Assembly: GCA_030295235.1 (NCBI GenBank)
Contig: AP026123.1
Coordinates: 372,001 to 436,000, forward strand
Direction of reading: 5' to 3'
From: Fistulifera solaris
Taxonomy: Eukaryota > Bacillariophyta > Bacillariophyceae > Naviculales > Stauroneidaceae
DNA length: 64,000 nt
Part shown: piece after piece, positions 33,922-45,210 of the stretch
Layout: each line of letters starts with the position of its first letter
How positions within the stretch are numbered: position 1 is the stretch's first letter
Position numbers and translations under genes: made by a program
The notes under the pieces: generated by a model
Databases searched by the model: none
What the model saw: the letters and a program-made list of their open reading frames with translations, nothing else
What the model was told of the DNA's origin: nothing

Positions 33922-36157
33922 ATGCTATCACTGCTATGTATCTCTCTTCTACTACAAGCGTCGGCGTCAACGATAAGAGGGAGGAGGCACGCAACAGCGA
34001 ATATTTTTGACCCAACAGCAGCTCATATCGTTGGTGGAATCGAGGTTCCTGATGGAAAGTACCCGAGTTATGGGCATGTTGTTAGCGGTCAGCTTTGCGG
34101 TGGAACACTCATCCGTCCTGATGTGTTGTTGACAGCTGCTCACTGCTCTTCTGCGTTTCAGTCGGATGTCTTTGTTGGATCCACGATGATCTCTGGTGGG
34201 CCGAATGGTGAAGAAATAGGGATCAAGCAAATTTTTCCACACGAAGAATACGAACCGGGTACCGAACAAAACGTACGTATTACCCCTGCAGCCAAAACGA
34301 TGTTTTTGAGATTTGTAGTCAAACTCACAAGATCAACACCGTCAACATTCTAGGATATTATGCTTGTCTTACTAGACAAACGAAGTGCCGCGCCGCTGAC
34401 AACCTTGAACTTCAATGAACAACTACCTGCTGAGGGCGTAGACGTCACAGTAGTCGGGTTCGGTAAAACATCGGAAGATGCAGAAGTTTCGCCAGCGTTA
34501 ATGGAAGTCGAAGTTCAAGTAATCGGTATGGAAGAGTGCCAGAAGTTGTTGCCTACCCTAGTGGATGAGAAAATGAATTTGTGCGCTGGAGTACTTGCGG
34601 GCGGCAAGGACAGCTGCTCAGGTGATAGTGGCGGCCCTCTTTACGATTCGAAAACTGGTGTGCAATACGGAGTCGTTTCGTTTGGAGTAGGCTGCGCGCG
34701 TGAGAATAAACCAGTAAGTGTCGTTTGCGATCGCCTCACTTTAACGTGACTTGAAACTTGCTAACGATGCGAGTTAGGGTGTTTACACCCGCATAAGTAA
34801 TTACAGGGATTGGATAAGCGCACTCGTTTGTGATATTTCCTCTGATCCTGGAGAATACTGTGAATTGGCTGGAAAGACTGAACTTGACAACACTGATGAG
34901 CAGCCTCCTGCAGCCGACGAGAGCAATTCGGAAACTGAAGTATCTAATTCTACAGTAGGCCACGGAGGAAAACCAGAAGGTGTCGGCAATGGCAATGGAA
35001 AACCTGGCATAAAGCCGGGAGACGATCCCGTAGTCGAGGGTTCAGGAAGTGGTGGTTCGGTACCTTTTAATATCACACCTGATGATGAGATGGAGGGACC
35101 AGGGAATGAGGAGCCAGACTCTGATGACGGGGATAAGAATGTTTTCAATTCGACGATCGATAATGGAAAGAAGCCGGAAGACGGCGGTTACGGAAAGCCC
35201 GGTAACAATTCGCATGGCGTAGAGGACACTGGCGACAGTGACCCTACCAATCACAATTCCACGATGGATGACGGTGGCAAACCGGACGGCATTGATCAGG
35301 GTAAACCCGACGACAAACCAGAAAAGGATTTTGAGAACTCCGCGGACGGCGACACGGTGGACTTTAATTTCACATTAGGCGAAGGGGGGAAACCGGATGG
35401 TGTCGGCAACGGCAAGCCTGGAAGTAAGCCTGTCGACAAGGAAGAAATTGAGGATCAGATGATGTTGAACCAACTGGCCTCAACTCTACACTTGGTAATC
35501 AAGGAAAGCCGGAAGGCGCCGAACAAGGCAAACCAGAAAATGCAACAGGAGTCGATGGGATTGATGGCAAAGACTCAGAGGATGAAATTGAAAGCGGAGA
35601 TTCTGGTGAAGGCGTGAGTTCAGAATTTTACGGGGAGCGACGAAGCGACTCCCGATGATGGCGGCCAAGGCAAACCCGGTAAGGATTCGCAAGACGATGT
35701 AGGGGTTGGCCTCAACTCCACGTCAAACGACTCGGATGAATTGGATGATGATGCTGAATCCGAGGATTCCAGTGACAGTGGACTCAACTCCACATCAACC
35801 GACGGGGACGAACTAGATGACGATGTCGAATCCGAGGACTCTACTGACCTTGGACTCAACTCCACGCTGAGCGGAGGTAAACCAGACGGTGTTGGTGAGG
35901 GTAAGCCTGAGAACGGTAATACATGGAAGCCTGATGTGACTGCCCAAGGAAAACCCGACGAGCCACCTGGAAGACAGAGACAACGAGAGAAAAGGAGGGA
36001 AAAGCGCTTGGAACGGAACAAAGAAAAGCGACTAAAACGTCGTCAAGAACTGCGAAAGAAGACGAGAATGCAGCGTCGCAGACGTAGAAAGAATGAAAAA
36101 GATGAGAAGGGGACTGAAACAACCCGATATCTGCGAACGTTCTTCCTCGATTCATAA
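33922..36157 (+). CDS. Secreted trypsin-like serine protease with long Gly-Lys-Pro repeat tail
   Basis: A signal peptide ([16 protein letters not shown]) is followed by the activation-type site [15 protein letters not shown]. The catalytic triad is present: His in LLTAAHCSS, Asp in NDIMLVLL (formed by splicing), Ser in [12 protein letters not shown]. Exons are 33922-34272, 34354-34713 and 34778-36157; introns of 81 and 64 bp are both phase 0. After the protease fold ends ([19 protein letters not shown]) comes a tail of about 430 residues. It has repeated [13 protein letters not shown]-like units, acidic patches and many NST/NFT glycosylation sites, and ends in a very basic Arg/Lys segment. 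Two opposing one-base corrections (near 35465 and 35622) restore the repeat pattern in between. The tail may anchor the protease in wall or mucilage; that is inference. Confidence 0.85.
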
Positions 36158-36536
36158 GGATCAAGTTGCATAAGGAATCACTACGTGGCGCAACGCCATG
36201 GAGTGCATAATTCATATCAATACAAAAGTTAGATTACTTCTCGTTAGTACACACTCATCATGGGCGATGGAAGCTGAAACTGCTGGGTAATAACTAACAA
36301 CTAAGGCCATTGTAGTGTCCCCACGGTTACAGAAACTACAATAACTGCAGGCGATTTCAACGCAGCATTAACACTTCCAAAATAACGAAACGTGGATAAC
36401 ATAGCAGCATCATTAGACCATTGATAAAATCATGCTTCAGTTTATTCGTTCCACGGCGATAGACAGGCTTTTAATGCCTCAATGTGATCACACTCGGCAA
36501 TTTTGTCAGCGAAAAATGTGCTTTGTTCGCTATACG
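36158..36536. other. Intergenic region between convergent genes, nothing recognised
   Basis: This spacer lies between the protease and the following minus-strand gene. No repeats or motifs were seen. Confidence 0.35.
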
Positions 36537-37249
36537 CTAGGGATTGTTCCCGTAAGCATTGACTAGTAATTTCGTATGAGTCCTTGCACATCCGGCATTC
36601 TTTTGCTCGGCCAGTACAGCTCGCACTAACTCCGTCCGACGGTCGCTCAACAGAGACACAATATGTGGCTCCAATCCTCGAGCAAAACTTTCTTGAATGA
36701 TTTTCCGCATCGCATCCTCCAGAATCATTTCCGCCTGAGGCGACTTGTCTCTATAAGAACTAGCAATTGTTTCCACCGCTTCGGTATAGGTTGGTTCGTA
36801 TTTTCGAAAGTAATTTACAGCTTGGATGGCATCGTATCGAATGTCATTCATTTCCTCCCCGAAATCCATAAATCTTTGAAATCTTTCAAAGAATCAATAC
36901 TGTGAATGTGATTCTTGATACTACCATCTTCTTCATCAAATCGAAACTTCTTGACGATTTTTCTGACCGGCTTGCCAGATGACACGACAGTCTCTGCCAT
37001 CGTTTCAACGTAGTCACTCGGAAGATTGAGGGCACGCGCATGCCCTTGCATCAAATGCATCAAACTTCGGATCGACATTTTGTTCGCAATAGCCATAAAG
37101 ACTGCGACATCTTCGTCTTCCTTTGTGGCATATTTCTTTCGTTTATCGGACTCCTCCTCGCTGTCACTGATCTCGGAGGGGACGGGCAGCTCATCGTCCT
37201 CGATCTTTGGGAACGGCGTTTGCTTTAGATTGTCGGGTACCGGAGGCAT
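36537..37249 (-). CDS. Hypothetical protein, possibly two frames of one gene
   Basis: ATG 37249 opens an acidic N-terminus (ISDSEEESDKRKK) and a helical part (VAVFMAIANKMSIRSLMHLM). That frame ends at 36848. A second frame (36869-36537) continues with FMDFGEEMNDIRYDAIQAV, YTEAVETIASSYRDK and LSDRRTELVRAVLAEQKNAG. A one-base correction near 36860 would make a single protein of about 235 residues, which I prefer because the first frame ends without a natural tail. No domain was recognised. The sequence looks cytosolic or nuclear, with no signal peptide or membrane span. Confidence 0.5.
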
Positions 37250-38741
37250 AATTGGAATAGAGCAATAGGCATACTATGGGTTTCGAATGCAATACACAAG
37301 GTGAGAGTTTGTGGGAAAGCTCGTTGAATGGAGGAGGTCAAAATCCTGAATAAACAAAAAGGGACGAGACATATCAAGACGTTCGTTTTTCTCCGCCGTG
37401 TATGTGGTCGTCGGCGTCAACCATTCCCACTCTATGCCTTATACAGCACGATGACTATATTAATTTCCTACAGACATCTATGACCAATGACCGATTCAAC
37501 CAATCAAACTTCTTGAGCAAGTACCGGACACGAGGGAAGATGTTCTTCCAAATTCATTCCTGCTTTCTTAAATCACTAATCCGGGTTCCTGAATGAATCT
37601 TTTGACGAAAGACGAAACTAAAGACTATATGTATGATTAATTTTACTAGGATTATTGAATTTTCGACTGAATTTTCCACTGTTTTGTCGCAAATATCTTC
37701 TTTTTTTTCTTTTCATTCAGAAACTTCGATTCTGAGTCACTGTACCACAGTTAGTAGTAAAGCGACAAACCTGCGCCGGTTTCCCAGTGCGGAGGATTGC
37801 GCTGTGGCGCGCCGTCTCTCGGATTTCGCAATAACATGCTCACCGATCGAACCAGCGAAAGACTCAAACGAGATCGGATGATGTTCTTTAGGACGAAACG
37901 GAAACGTATGAAATATCCCAACCCTAAAAAAAATAGTAGAATATTCTACCTCCGGCCGTAGAAACCCTGTAGAAAAAATTTTCTGGTACTGGAAAAAAAT
38001 CGCAGAAGTTTCTACCTTTTTTTACCGTACAAAATACGTGTAATCCTGGGTGAAACTCCTCAATAAATAACCTTAACCCTTTTGCCGTATATTTGAAATG
38101 TTGTTTTTAGGTGATTCTTTGCTTCTTTCAAAAGTTAAAATAAACATCCTTTCATGCATGACAAAGAGAAATATGATGTTGCTTTTATAAATGAGAAAAA
38201 AACATTTTTGATTTTTTGTGTATTTCGTCTACGTACAGGTCTGGTACATTTCTACGCGAAAAAATGGTAGAATCGTTCTACCATCCTTCAGTCGACCGCT
38301 ATTCGTGATAGAAAAAAGTAGAACGTTCTACCTTTTTTTGGGGTTGGGATATGAAATCGTGCCACTTCACTCTAGCGAAAAAGTACCAGCTCCTCTGTAC
38401 TAATTTTACGTATAGAAGGCTTCGCTAACCCGTTCTCTAATTGCCGAAGGACACTAACAGGTACTCAACATCGTAGAGTGTCCCAAATTATCGCTTCTTT
38501 GCCTTTCTTTCTTGATGAATAAGACACGGCTCGTTGTGCTCGTAACGTCGTTTCACTTCACAACTACCCATAAGAGAAATAAATCATCAATGATTCATTC
38601 CTTGATTAATCAAGCAAGTGAAATCAATCATAATCACTCTTATTTGTAGACGTGCGGGGGAGGCGCATGCGACAGTTTCATTACTTTGCAACAGAAAGCA
38701 AAAACAGTTTCTATCGAGCAGGTCTCTCGCTATAGTCGAAT
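37250..38741. other. Intergenic region containing a TIR element
   Basis: About 1.5 kb without a recognised gene. The centre holds the 440-bp inverted-repeat element at 37913-38352. The remainder is AT-rich unique sequence with no motif I can name. Confidence 0.45.
37913..38352. mobile_element. MITE-like element with ~35-bp terminal inverted repeats
   Basis: The left end reads ATATCCCAACCC, an A-run, then GTAGAATATTCTACC. The right end, read on the minus strand, gives ATATCCCAACCC, an A-run, then GGTAGAACGTTCTAC. The triplet GAA flanks both ends, consistent with a 3-bp target duplication. Several more GTAGAA...TTCTAC palindromes lie inside. There is no coding capacity, so it would be a non-autonomous DNA transposon. 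The superfamily is not assignable by eye. Confidence 0.7.
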
Positions 38742-40079
38742 ATGGAGAAGTTTTGGGGTTTATCTCGCCTATTGCAAATATCAGGAAGCAATACAACAGA
38801 CGAAGGGAATATGAGCGAAACAGGAGGGAATGCACAGGATACCTACGAATTTGTGGCCTTTCTGCTGTGGTATCTCTTTCTTGTGCTTTGCTGCATCGTT
38901 CCGACATGTTGTGCGTACCGGAGACGGCGGCTGGTGGAACGCCGACTGGCGCAGCATCATTTTGATTTGCAGCGATTACAGCAGCAGCAACTAAACGGGC
39001 ATCCCAACTTCTTGTTGCTAGATCAAATTTCATCTTCCAACCCTCAACTGCGAAGAAATAATGAGGAATACCGCCGCATCCGCAAAGAAAAAATCTCAGA
39101 ATCGTTGCAAGCAACGACTGTGGTGAGTCTCAATCACGAAAATATCAATCTCGGACACAAATTTGTGTGAACTGAACACGGCTTTAACACTTTATTGCTG
39201 CGTACAGGTGCTGACGGACAAGGATTTTGAAACGGAAACGGAACACGGTGGGGTCCAGGTAGACCTTGCCACGGACGATTACTTGGGTGATTTAGACGAC
39301 TCAACAACGAGAGTGAAACTACCGGTCGATGCCGCAAATGGGAACCGCAGTGTTTCAGGGTTGTGCGCCATTTGCTTGTGTCCCTACACTGCCGGAGAAA
39401 AAATAACGTGGTCTTCGGAAACGTCGTGTCAGCATGCTTTTCACAAGGAGTGCATAATACAATGGCTGGCGAAAAAGATGAACTCAAATGTCCCGTTTGT
39501 CGACAAGATTATTGTCAACCAATTCACGTGGATGAGTCATTTCCGGGCTCCGAAGATCTGTTTCTGGATAGTTTTGCATTAGCATTAAATTATGCTCGAT
39601 CCCACGCATCGCGGTCATGGGCGGGTGAAGTCAGCAGAGGAAGTGGAGCCGGATCATTTGCGTTCGGCTTTGAACCAGCAGTACGAGTTCATGTTATGGG
39701 AGGTAACAATGAACTAAGTCTTCGCGATCCCTCAGTTTCTCAGGATATTGAGATGGGCCCTGCCGTTTCCTCCGAAAGCAGTAGTGCTCCACCTCCGTTG
39801 ATCACGGAGAGTAGCGCCGGAGAGGGTGAAGCGGTATCTTTATCATCTACTGCGGACAGCACTGATGATCACGAACAACAAGCAGAAACGGCGACTGAAA
39901 ATACTAATGGTGGAGAGTCCGTAGTGGAAGAAGTCAACATTGATGAAGTTGCGCAGCATCCAGACACTGCCGCAGATGCGAGTCTCGATGGAGAAGAGGG
40001 CATTGGAAATGTCGTAGTAACAGATGCGGGTGATACGAATGGAATTGCTGAGGAGGAGCGATCAAGGAGAGATTCGTGA
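38742..40079 (+). CDS. Membrane-anchored RING-H2 E3 ubiquitin ligase
   Basis: The N-terminal part has one membrane span (FVAFLLWYLFLVLCCIVPT) followed by a basic stop-transfer stretch (YRRRRLVERR) and a Gln-rich helix. A RING-H2 finger follows: CAIC, CQHAFHKEC and CPVC, the classic Cys3-His2-Cys3 spacing for E2 recruitment. The long C-terminal region is acidic and Ser-rich. One intron (39123-39207, phase 0) is spliced. The RING is split between frames: an A run near 39474 must gain one base so that WLAKK continues into DELKCPVCRQDY. Membrane RING-H2 proteins of this kind (ATL-like) act in ER, vacuolar or plasma-membrane protein turnover. The target is unknown. Confidence 0.85.
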
Positions 40080-40382
40080 TAATTTTTGACGATCGTGTAG
40101 TGTTGAGTTGTATCATATGTGCCTACCTCGTTGTTCTCACACGTGATGGAGAAGCAAAATGTTTTTTCGTCGACTTCGGTGATCTCCTTAATTCACCATG
40201 CGCTTGGACGAGAGCTATATTGGCGACGAATTTTTGGTTTATTCACAGTTCACATACCGCACCTGGTAACTCCGTGGAGGCGACCGCTGTGGCACGGGTA
40301 CTCTATGCCTTTCATAAACATAAATGACGGATAATGAATGTGTTTGTTTTATTGCGCTGCGTTAGCTCTATACTACTCTGTA
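40080..40382. other. Short intergenic region between convergent genes
   Basis: About 300 bases between the ends of the RING and PPR genes. Nothing was recognised. Confidence 0.35.
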
Positions 40383-42851
40383 TTAAACAATGATTCGGAC
40401 TCGTTTCTCGCCAGATCTACGCCTGTCGTTTTTGTCGTATTTCATACATTCAACGTAGAGAAGGGATTCATAAGGGTCAGCAAACTTTAGCCTCTTCGTC
40501 AGCCAAGATTGAGACAGCTCGTTATTGGATGAGAGCTTTCGTTTACCTGAATTGAAGCAGTTTAGCGACAGTTCGCTAGGATCCAAACCCTCTTTCTTCA
40601 TGGCATACACCACGCGAAGTGCAATATCGGAACGACGTGCTCGCCCACACACGAACAACAAGCCATTATACGCCGCGAACAAATTTATATTTCTAGCTCG
40701 GCGCTGTGACGCTATACTCTTTCCGTCGTGAGTGGCATGAGATAGGCAAAATGAGCGAATTTCCCCTTTCCAAGCAGATATAGCAGCGTCGACGTCATCG
40801 CCATAGCATCGAAATATTGCATTTATGAAGCGGCCGTCTGCTGTAACTCCTACCCTTGTGGCTTGACGAAAAAGTTCCAAAGCAACAGACGCATTCGTTT
40901 TTCCATTTTGGAGAGTTGACGCCACCAAGCAAAACGTTTGGGAATCTGGTTTCGGAAGAAAATAACTCTGTTTAGCCATCGCTTCGAGAAGCGAAGCCGC
41001 CGCCTCTTCGCACTTTAAGCCTTCTAAAGGAATGAAGGTGTCTGATTTCTGTCGCTTCGTATCTATTAGCGACTCAAGGTGAAATGCTGCAGCCGAATCC
41101 TTCATGCTCAGTCTCGTAGAATTGTCAGCAGCTGCGGATTCAGCAAAGCACCCATCAGAACATTAAGTGTTCTCAATGATGCCATGCGCGTGTTTCCGTA
41201 TAATTTAAAGCAAAACCAGCAAGCGCTGGATGGGTCGGAAAGACTTCCAAAGGCTGAGATGGCGGCACGTGCGACAACTCCCGTGCAGGCAACTTGTTGA
41301 ATAGCGAATGCGTCGTAAAGCAGCTCCGATAGTTCCTCTGACGTCCTGCACAACCCCATCATTGTTGTTGTCGTATATGCATCGGCCTTTGCAGATGACT
41401 TTTGCATAAGTCTGAACAGTTCCCACGCTTCCTTGACGACGTTGTCTAGGGTACGATCGTCTTTCTTTTACTATCAAAAGAGGCTGTCGTTTTTCTCTTA
41501 GCATGTAATTGCCAATGTTTCCTATATCCCTCTAAAAGTATGTTGAAATGGCGCGTTCTGGGTCGTACTATCCGCATTTCTCCCGCAATAGCGGCAACAA
41601 CGGAAGACAATGATGGGGCCATGTACATTTCAAAAATGGCTCGAGCCGAAGCGAGTTCACCTTCTTGAATAAGTGAGACGAGGAATGCAGCGAATGCATT
41701 CGACACGATGCTTTCTGAATTCTGCGAGACGAAACGATCCAAAAGATCTTCGACTTCCCCTATTCTCCCCGCACGGAGGAGAGGAGGGAGGATCAAATCT
41801 AGTGTGTATTGATCGGGTAGTGCGGTGGATTGGATTGAAATTCGATTGTCCCAAAGAAAGAGAGCATCCTGATCAGATTGTTGAGACTTGGGAGCACTGA
41901 GAATGGCGCTTAAGCGGGCATTGTAAGCAAAAATGTCAGGTTGAATGTTCTGATTCAACATCAGGGTCCATGCGGCATCGGCTATAGTTTTATTTATGGA
42001 CGCTGCGGCGTGCATTACGGTTGAATAAGAAACCGCGTCCGGTATGACCCCAAGGCGTGTTCTGGCAAAATCGTTCGCAAGCCAGGAAAAAGCTTCATTT
42101 AATTGCACTTCCACTCGACCGGCAGTGTCCTTTTTTCGATGCCAACGGGCGTCTTCTCCTCGCACAAACAGGCGAGGAACATGTTGAAGCTTGTTAAACT
42201 AACTGACTTTTGTCCACAACTGCTGGCACTATCTTTTTTCGTAACGATACTTCCAGACCTCGTCATACATTCTTTGAATAACTCAAGCTTCCCCGCACGA
42301 CGCAATGCTGTACTCAATGCATCTTGCGCCTTCACACTAGGAAGCATATCCCAATTCAAAAATCCGGTGACCGTATAATTCCATGCTAGATCTTCCAACC
42401 CCGAGAACGCCGCCGCACGAATCACGCGTTCCAATATAGCCTGCTCGGATGGAGAGGGAGTTACGTCAGCACTGACTAGAGGTAACGCTTGTAGCTGCCG
42501 AATCGCTTCGGTGGATTCGGTGTTTGTAGATGAGTGCGCCAATTGGAATAAAACATCCACTAACGCGCGTCCTTTGTCATCATCAAATGGAGTCTTTCTG
42601 TAAGATAGAAGCCGTTCGATAGATTGCGCGATCCGCTTCAACTGAAAGTTTCTTCGGGAATAATTACTTCCCGAAGTGGAAGGATGAACAAGGAGACGTG
42701 AGGGGCGGGCACAATGATCCAACGAGCTGACAGAGGAAAAGCTCGGACGGACCCTCTGACGGGTAAGCAGCCGAAATGAGAGCGTCTGCAGTGAAAGGTG
42801 ACTGAGAAAGGATATCAATCCAAAGGGCAGCACCCAGCGTCGCGCAAGCAT
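40383..42851 (-). CDS. Pentatricopeptide-repeat (PPR) protein, organellar
   Basis: Four consecutive minus-strand frames (42851-42099, 42165-41446, 41407-41108, 41105-40383) read as one protein of about 820 residues after about three one-base corrections. Helical-pair repeats of the PPR type occur, with elements such as IPDAVSYSTVMHAAAS, IQPDIFAYNARLSAIL, RTRHFNILLEGYRKH, PDSQTFCLVASTLQNG and INLFAAYNGLLFVCGRARR. PPR proteins bind organelle RNA for processing, stability or translation. The ATG at 42851 starts MLARRWVLPFGLISFLS, a signal-anchor-like leader followed by an Arg/Ser-rich transit region, so plastid or mitochondrial targeting is likely. Introns instead of indels cannot be fully excluded at the joins. 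Confidence 0.7.
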
Positions 42852-43454
42852 CAATAATGGTCGTTGAGAAGCGCAAAACGGATTGGATCAACTATATTTT
42901 TCTTGCTTCACGGAAAGGGCATGCCGAAAGCCGTCCAACGATTGTACACTATTCATAAACAGCTCTAACTGTGTGCGGCTTGCTTTTCCTTGTAGGAATG
43001 ATAAGAAGCAGCAAGTAATAACTTCTTCAATTTTGTTATTGCAGCTTGCAGCAACTTTCTACTCCGTACCAGGTACCACCGTAGTATACTTTTTCTCAAC
43101 TTCAATCATTGTTACAACATGAAAAGGGATCGAGTTTGCTGGGAAACCGGAGCAGGTTTGTCGCTTTACTGTACTACTAACTGTGGTACATACATGTTTG
43201 TCCAGACGAAGGACAGCGTCGTGTGTGACGTACTACGGTAAGGTGACTCAGTGGTACTCGCAATCTTTGTGAAAGTGTATAGGCCATCGTCTGTAATTTG
43301 TCGTGTAAGTTAGTCTAGATTTTGACATTCACCTCACTTCCGTGCTTTTCAAACGCATTTCGCAAGCCTGTTGATGCCAATTGCCAGTGCTCATTTGCAC
43401 TCATTCCGCAGGGTTTTGCTAACTCTTTAGAGCTTGCTACGAAGTCACTTCACG
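42852..43454. other. Divergent promoter region of PPR and aureochrome genes
   Basis: About 600 bases between divergent genes. No repeat was seen and no recognised promoter element can be assigned. Confidence 0.4.
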
Positions 43455-44607
43455 ATGGCTTCCGAATCTGTGGGCCGGGGCGGATTGCCGTACCAATCAT
43501 CGGATCCTGTAAGTAAGCGTCATCCTTATTCATCGTCGTTTTGAACATCGACAAATCTTCGTCGCTTGTTGATGGAGAGCCTCGTTGATTTTTGTTTCAA
43601 TACTCACCCGTAATCTATTGCTTGTTGTACATGATCACCAGAATGCGAGTCACACGGTTGATTTAGACGACATTTTCAATGATATTTACTACATGGACTT
43701 TTTTGAATCCGGACGGCTCTGTAAAGCAAGATGCTCTGCCGGAACCGGAAGTAATCACTAGTACCACATCCAAGTCAACAGAAAAGAAACGATCGGCAAA
43801 AGACGCTGATTTGGATAATAGCCATAACGACGAAGAGGATTCCAAGGAGCTCACGGAGGCCCAAAAGTTAGAGAGACGCGAGCGCAACCGAGAACATGCC
43901 AAGCGCAGTCGATTGCGCAAGAAATTCCTCTTGGAAAGCCTTCAGGAACAAATTCATGAACTGGAAGAGCAGATTACTGGTCTCAAAGATGCTATCAAGG
44001 CAGAGATTCCTAACCGTGCGGAAGCCATAATTAAAACTGTTTGTGGTGATAAAGAGAAATATACACCACTTCCCATGCCGAGTGGCTTTGGTCCAGTGAA
44101 GACTCTCATGGAACCAGATTTTAGACTTAGTAAGTGTATCCCGTGATTTTCATCAGTGAATTGGGTAGATCACTTTCTCACGATCGACATGTATTGCTTA
44201 TTCCTACAGTGTCGGCGTTGTCTGGTTCTCAGCAGAACTTTGCTATTTCGGATCCGACCTTGCCCGACAACCCCATTGTATACGTCAGCCAGGGCTTTTT
44301 AGATCTCACCGGATACACCCTTGATCAAGTTTTGGGAAGAAACTGTCGCTTTTTGCAGGGGCCGGGAACCGATCAAAATGCCGTTCAGATCATCCGAAAG
44401 GGTGTCGAGGAAGGCGTCGATACTTCGGTTTGCTTGTTGAACTACAAGGCCGATGGTACACCCTTTTGGAATCAGTTCTTTGTGGCGGCTTTGCGAGATG
44501 CCGAAAATAATGTTGTCAATTATGTGGGTGTGCAATGTGAGGTATCCAAGGCTGTTGTGGAGAAGCAAATGGCCAAGCAGAATCGCAAGATTACGGAGGG
44601 TTCTTAG
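43455..44607 (+). CDS. AUREO: Aureochrome: bZIP transcription factor with C-terminal LOV photosensor
   Basis: Aureochromes are blue-light-activated transcription factors found only in stramenopiles. Exon 1 (43455-43508) gives MASESVGRGGLPYQSSDP. Exon 2 (43642-44129) carries a basic region (ERRERNREHAKRSRLRKKFL) and a leucine zipper (LESLQEQIHELEEQI). Exon 3 (44210-44607) is the LOV domain with the flavin-binding GRNCRFLQG; its Cys forms the light adduct. VYVSQGFLDLTGY and NQFFVAALRD are also present. Introns are 133 and 80 bp. A T run near 43698 must lose one base to join the leader to LNPDGSVKQD. The protein is then about 313 residues. The intact LOV Cys suggests it senses light, unlike AUREO2 types reported not to bind flavin. 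The exact paralogue is not assigned. Confidence 0.95.
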
Positions 44608-45210
44608 ACCCAAGAATATCGTCGGTCACTTCTTTCATTGTGTAAGCACATGCCGCTTTAATTGAATCTATGGGTTTTTTTATTTGTTAACAGTAGCCGT
44701 AGCACGTACGGAAACAGCTAATTTAGGCGGACAAGTAGACGCGTATTCGTTTTTAACTCGATTTTGAAAACAGATCATTGTTCTATATTCACCTGTTGAA
44801 AGTTTAATAAGCCAAAACATTTTCAAGGAAATACTGGACCAATGAAACCGTAATACACGATTAATGGCTTGGCACGAATTGTCGAACAACAAAGCGTGAT
44901 GCCCAAGAAAAGTGAAAATAATCGATTTGAGAGTCACCATTTGACTCCTGTACATTTAAACAGATAATAAATCCAAGATTTTGTCGCAATGTGCACAGGC
45001 CGTTCGGTTCACTTACGTCAGACGTCATCGTCTACTTTTAAATCCTATACTCGTATTGACGGTATCTGATGTCAACCGATCTTTTAGTTGCTTTTTTATG
45101 GCATCACAAATCATCACAACAGACGCTATACATCTCATTCATGTCAAGTTGGATGAGGACACTAAGACATACTCCGTATTTTCTTGGAAGTAAAAATAAA
45201 TAAGAACGCT
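44608..45210. other. Intergenic region, nothing recognised
   Basis: These 600 bases between the aureochrome and transporter genes are AT-rich. No clear gene or repeat was seen. Confidence 0.4.
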
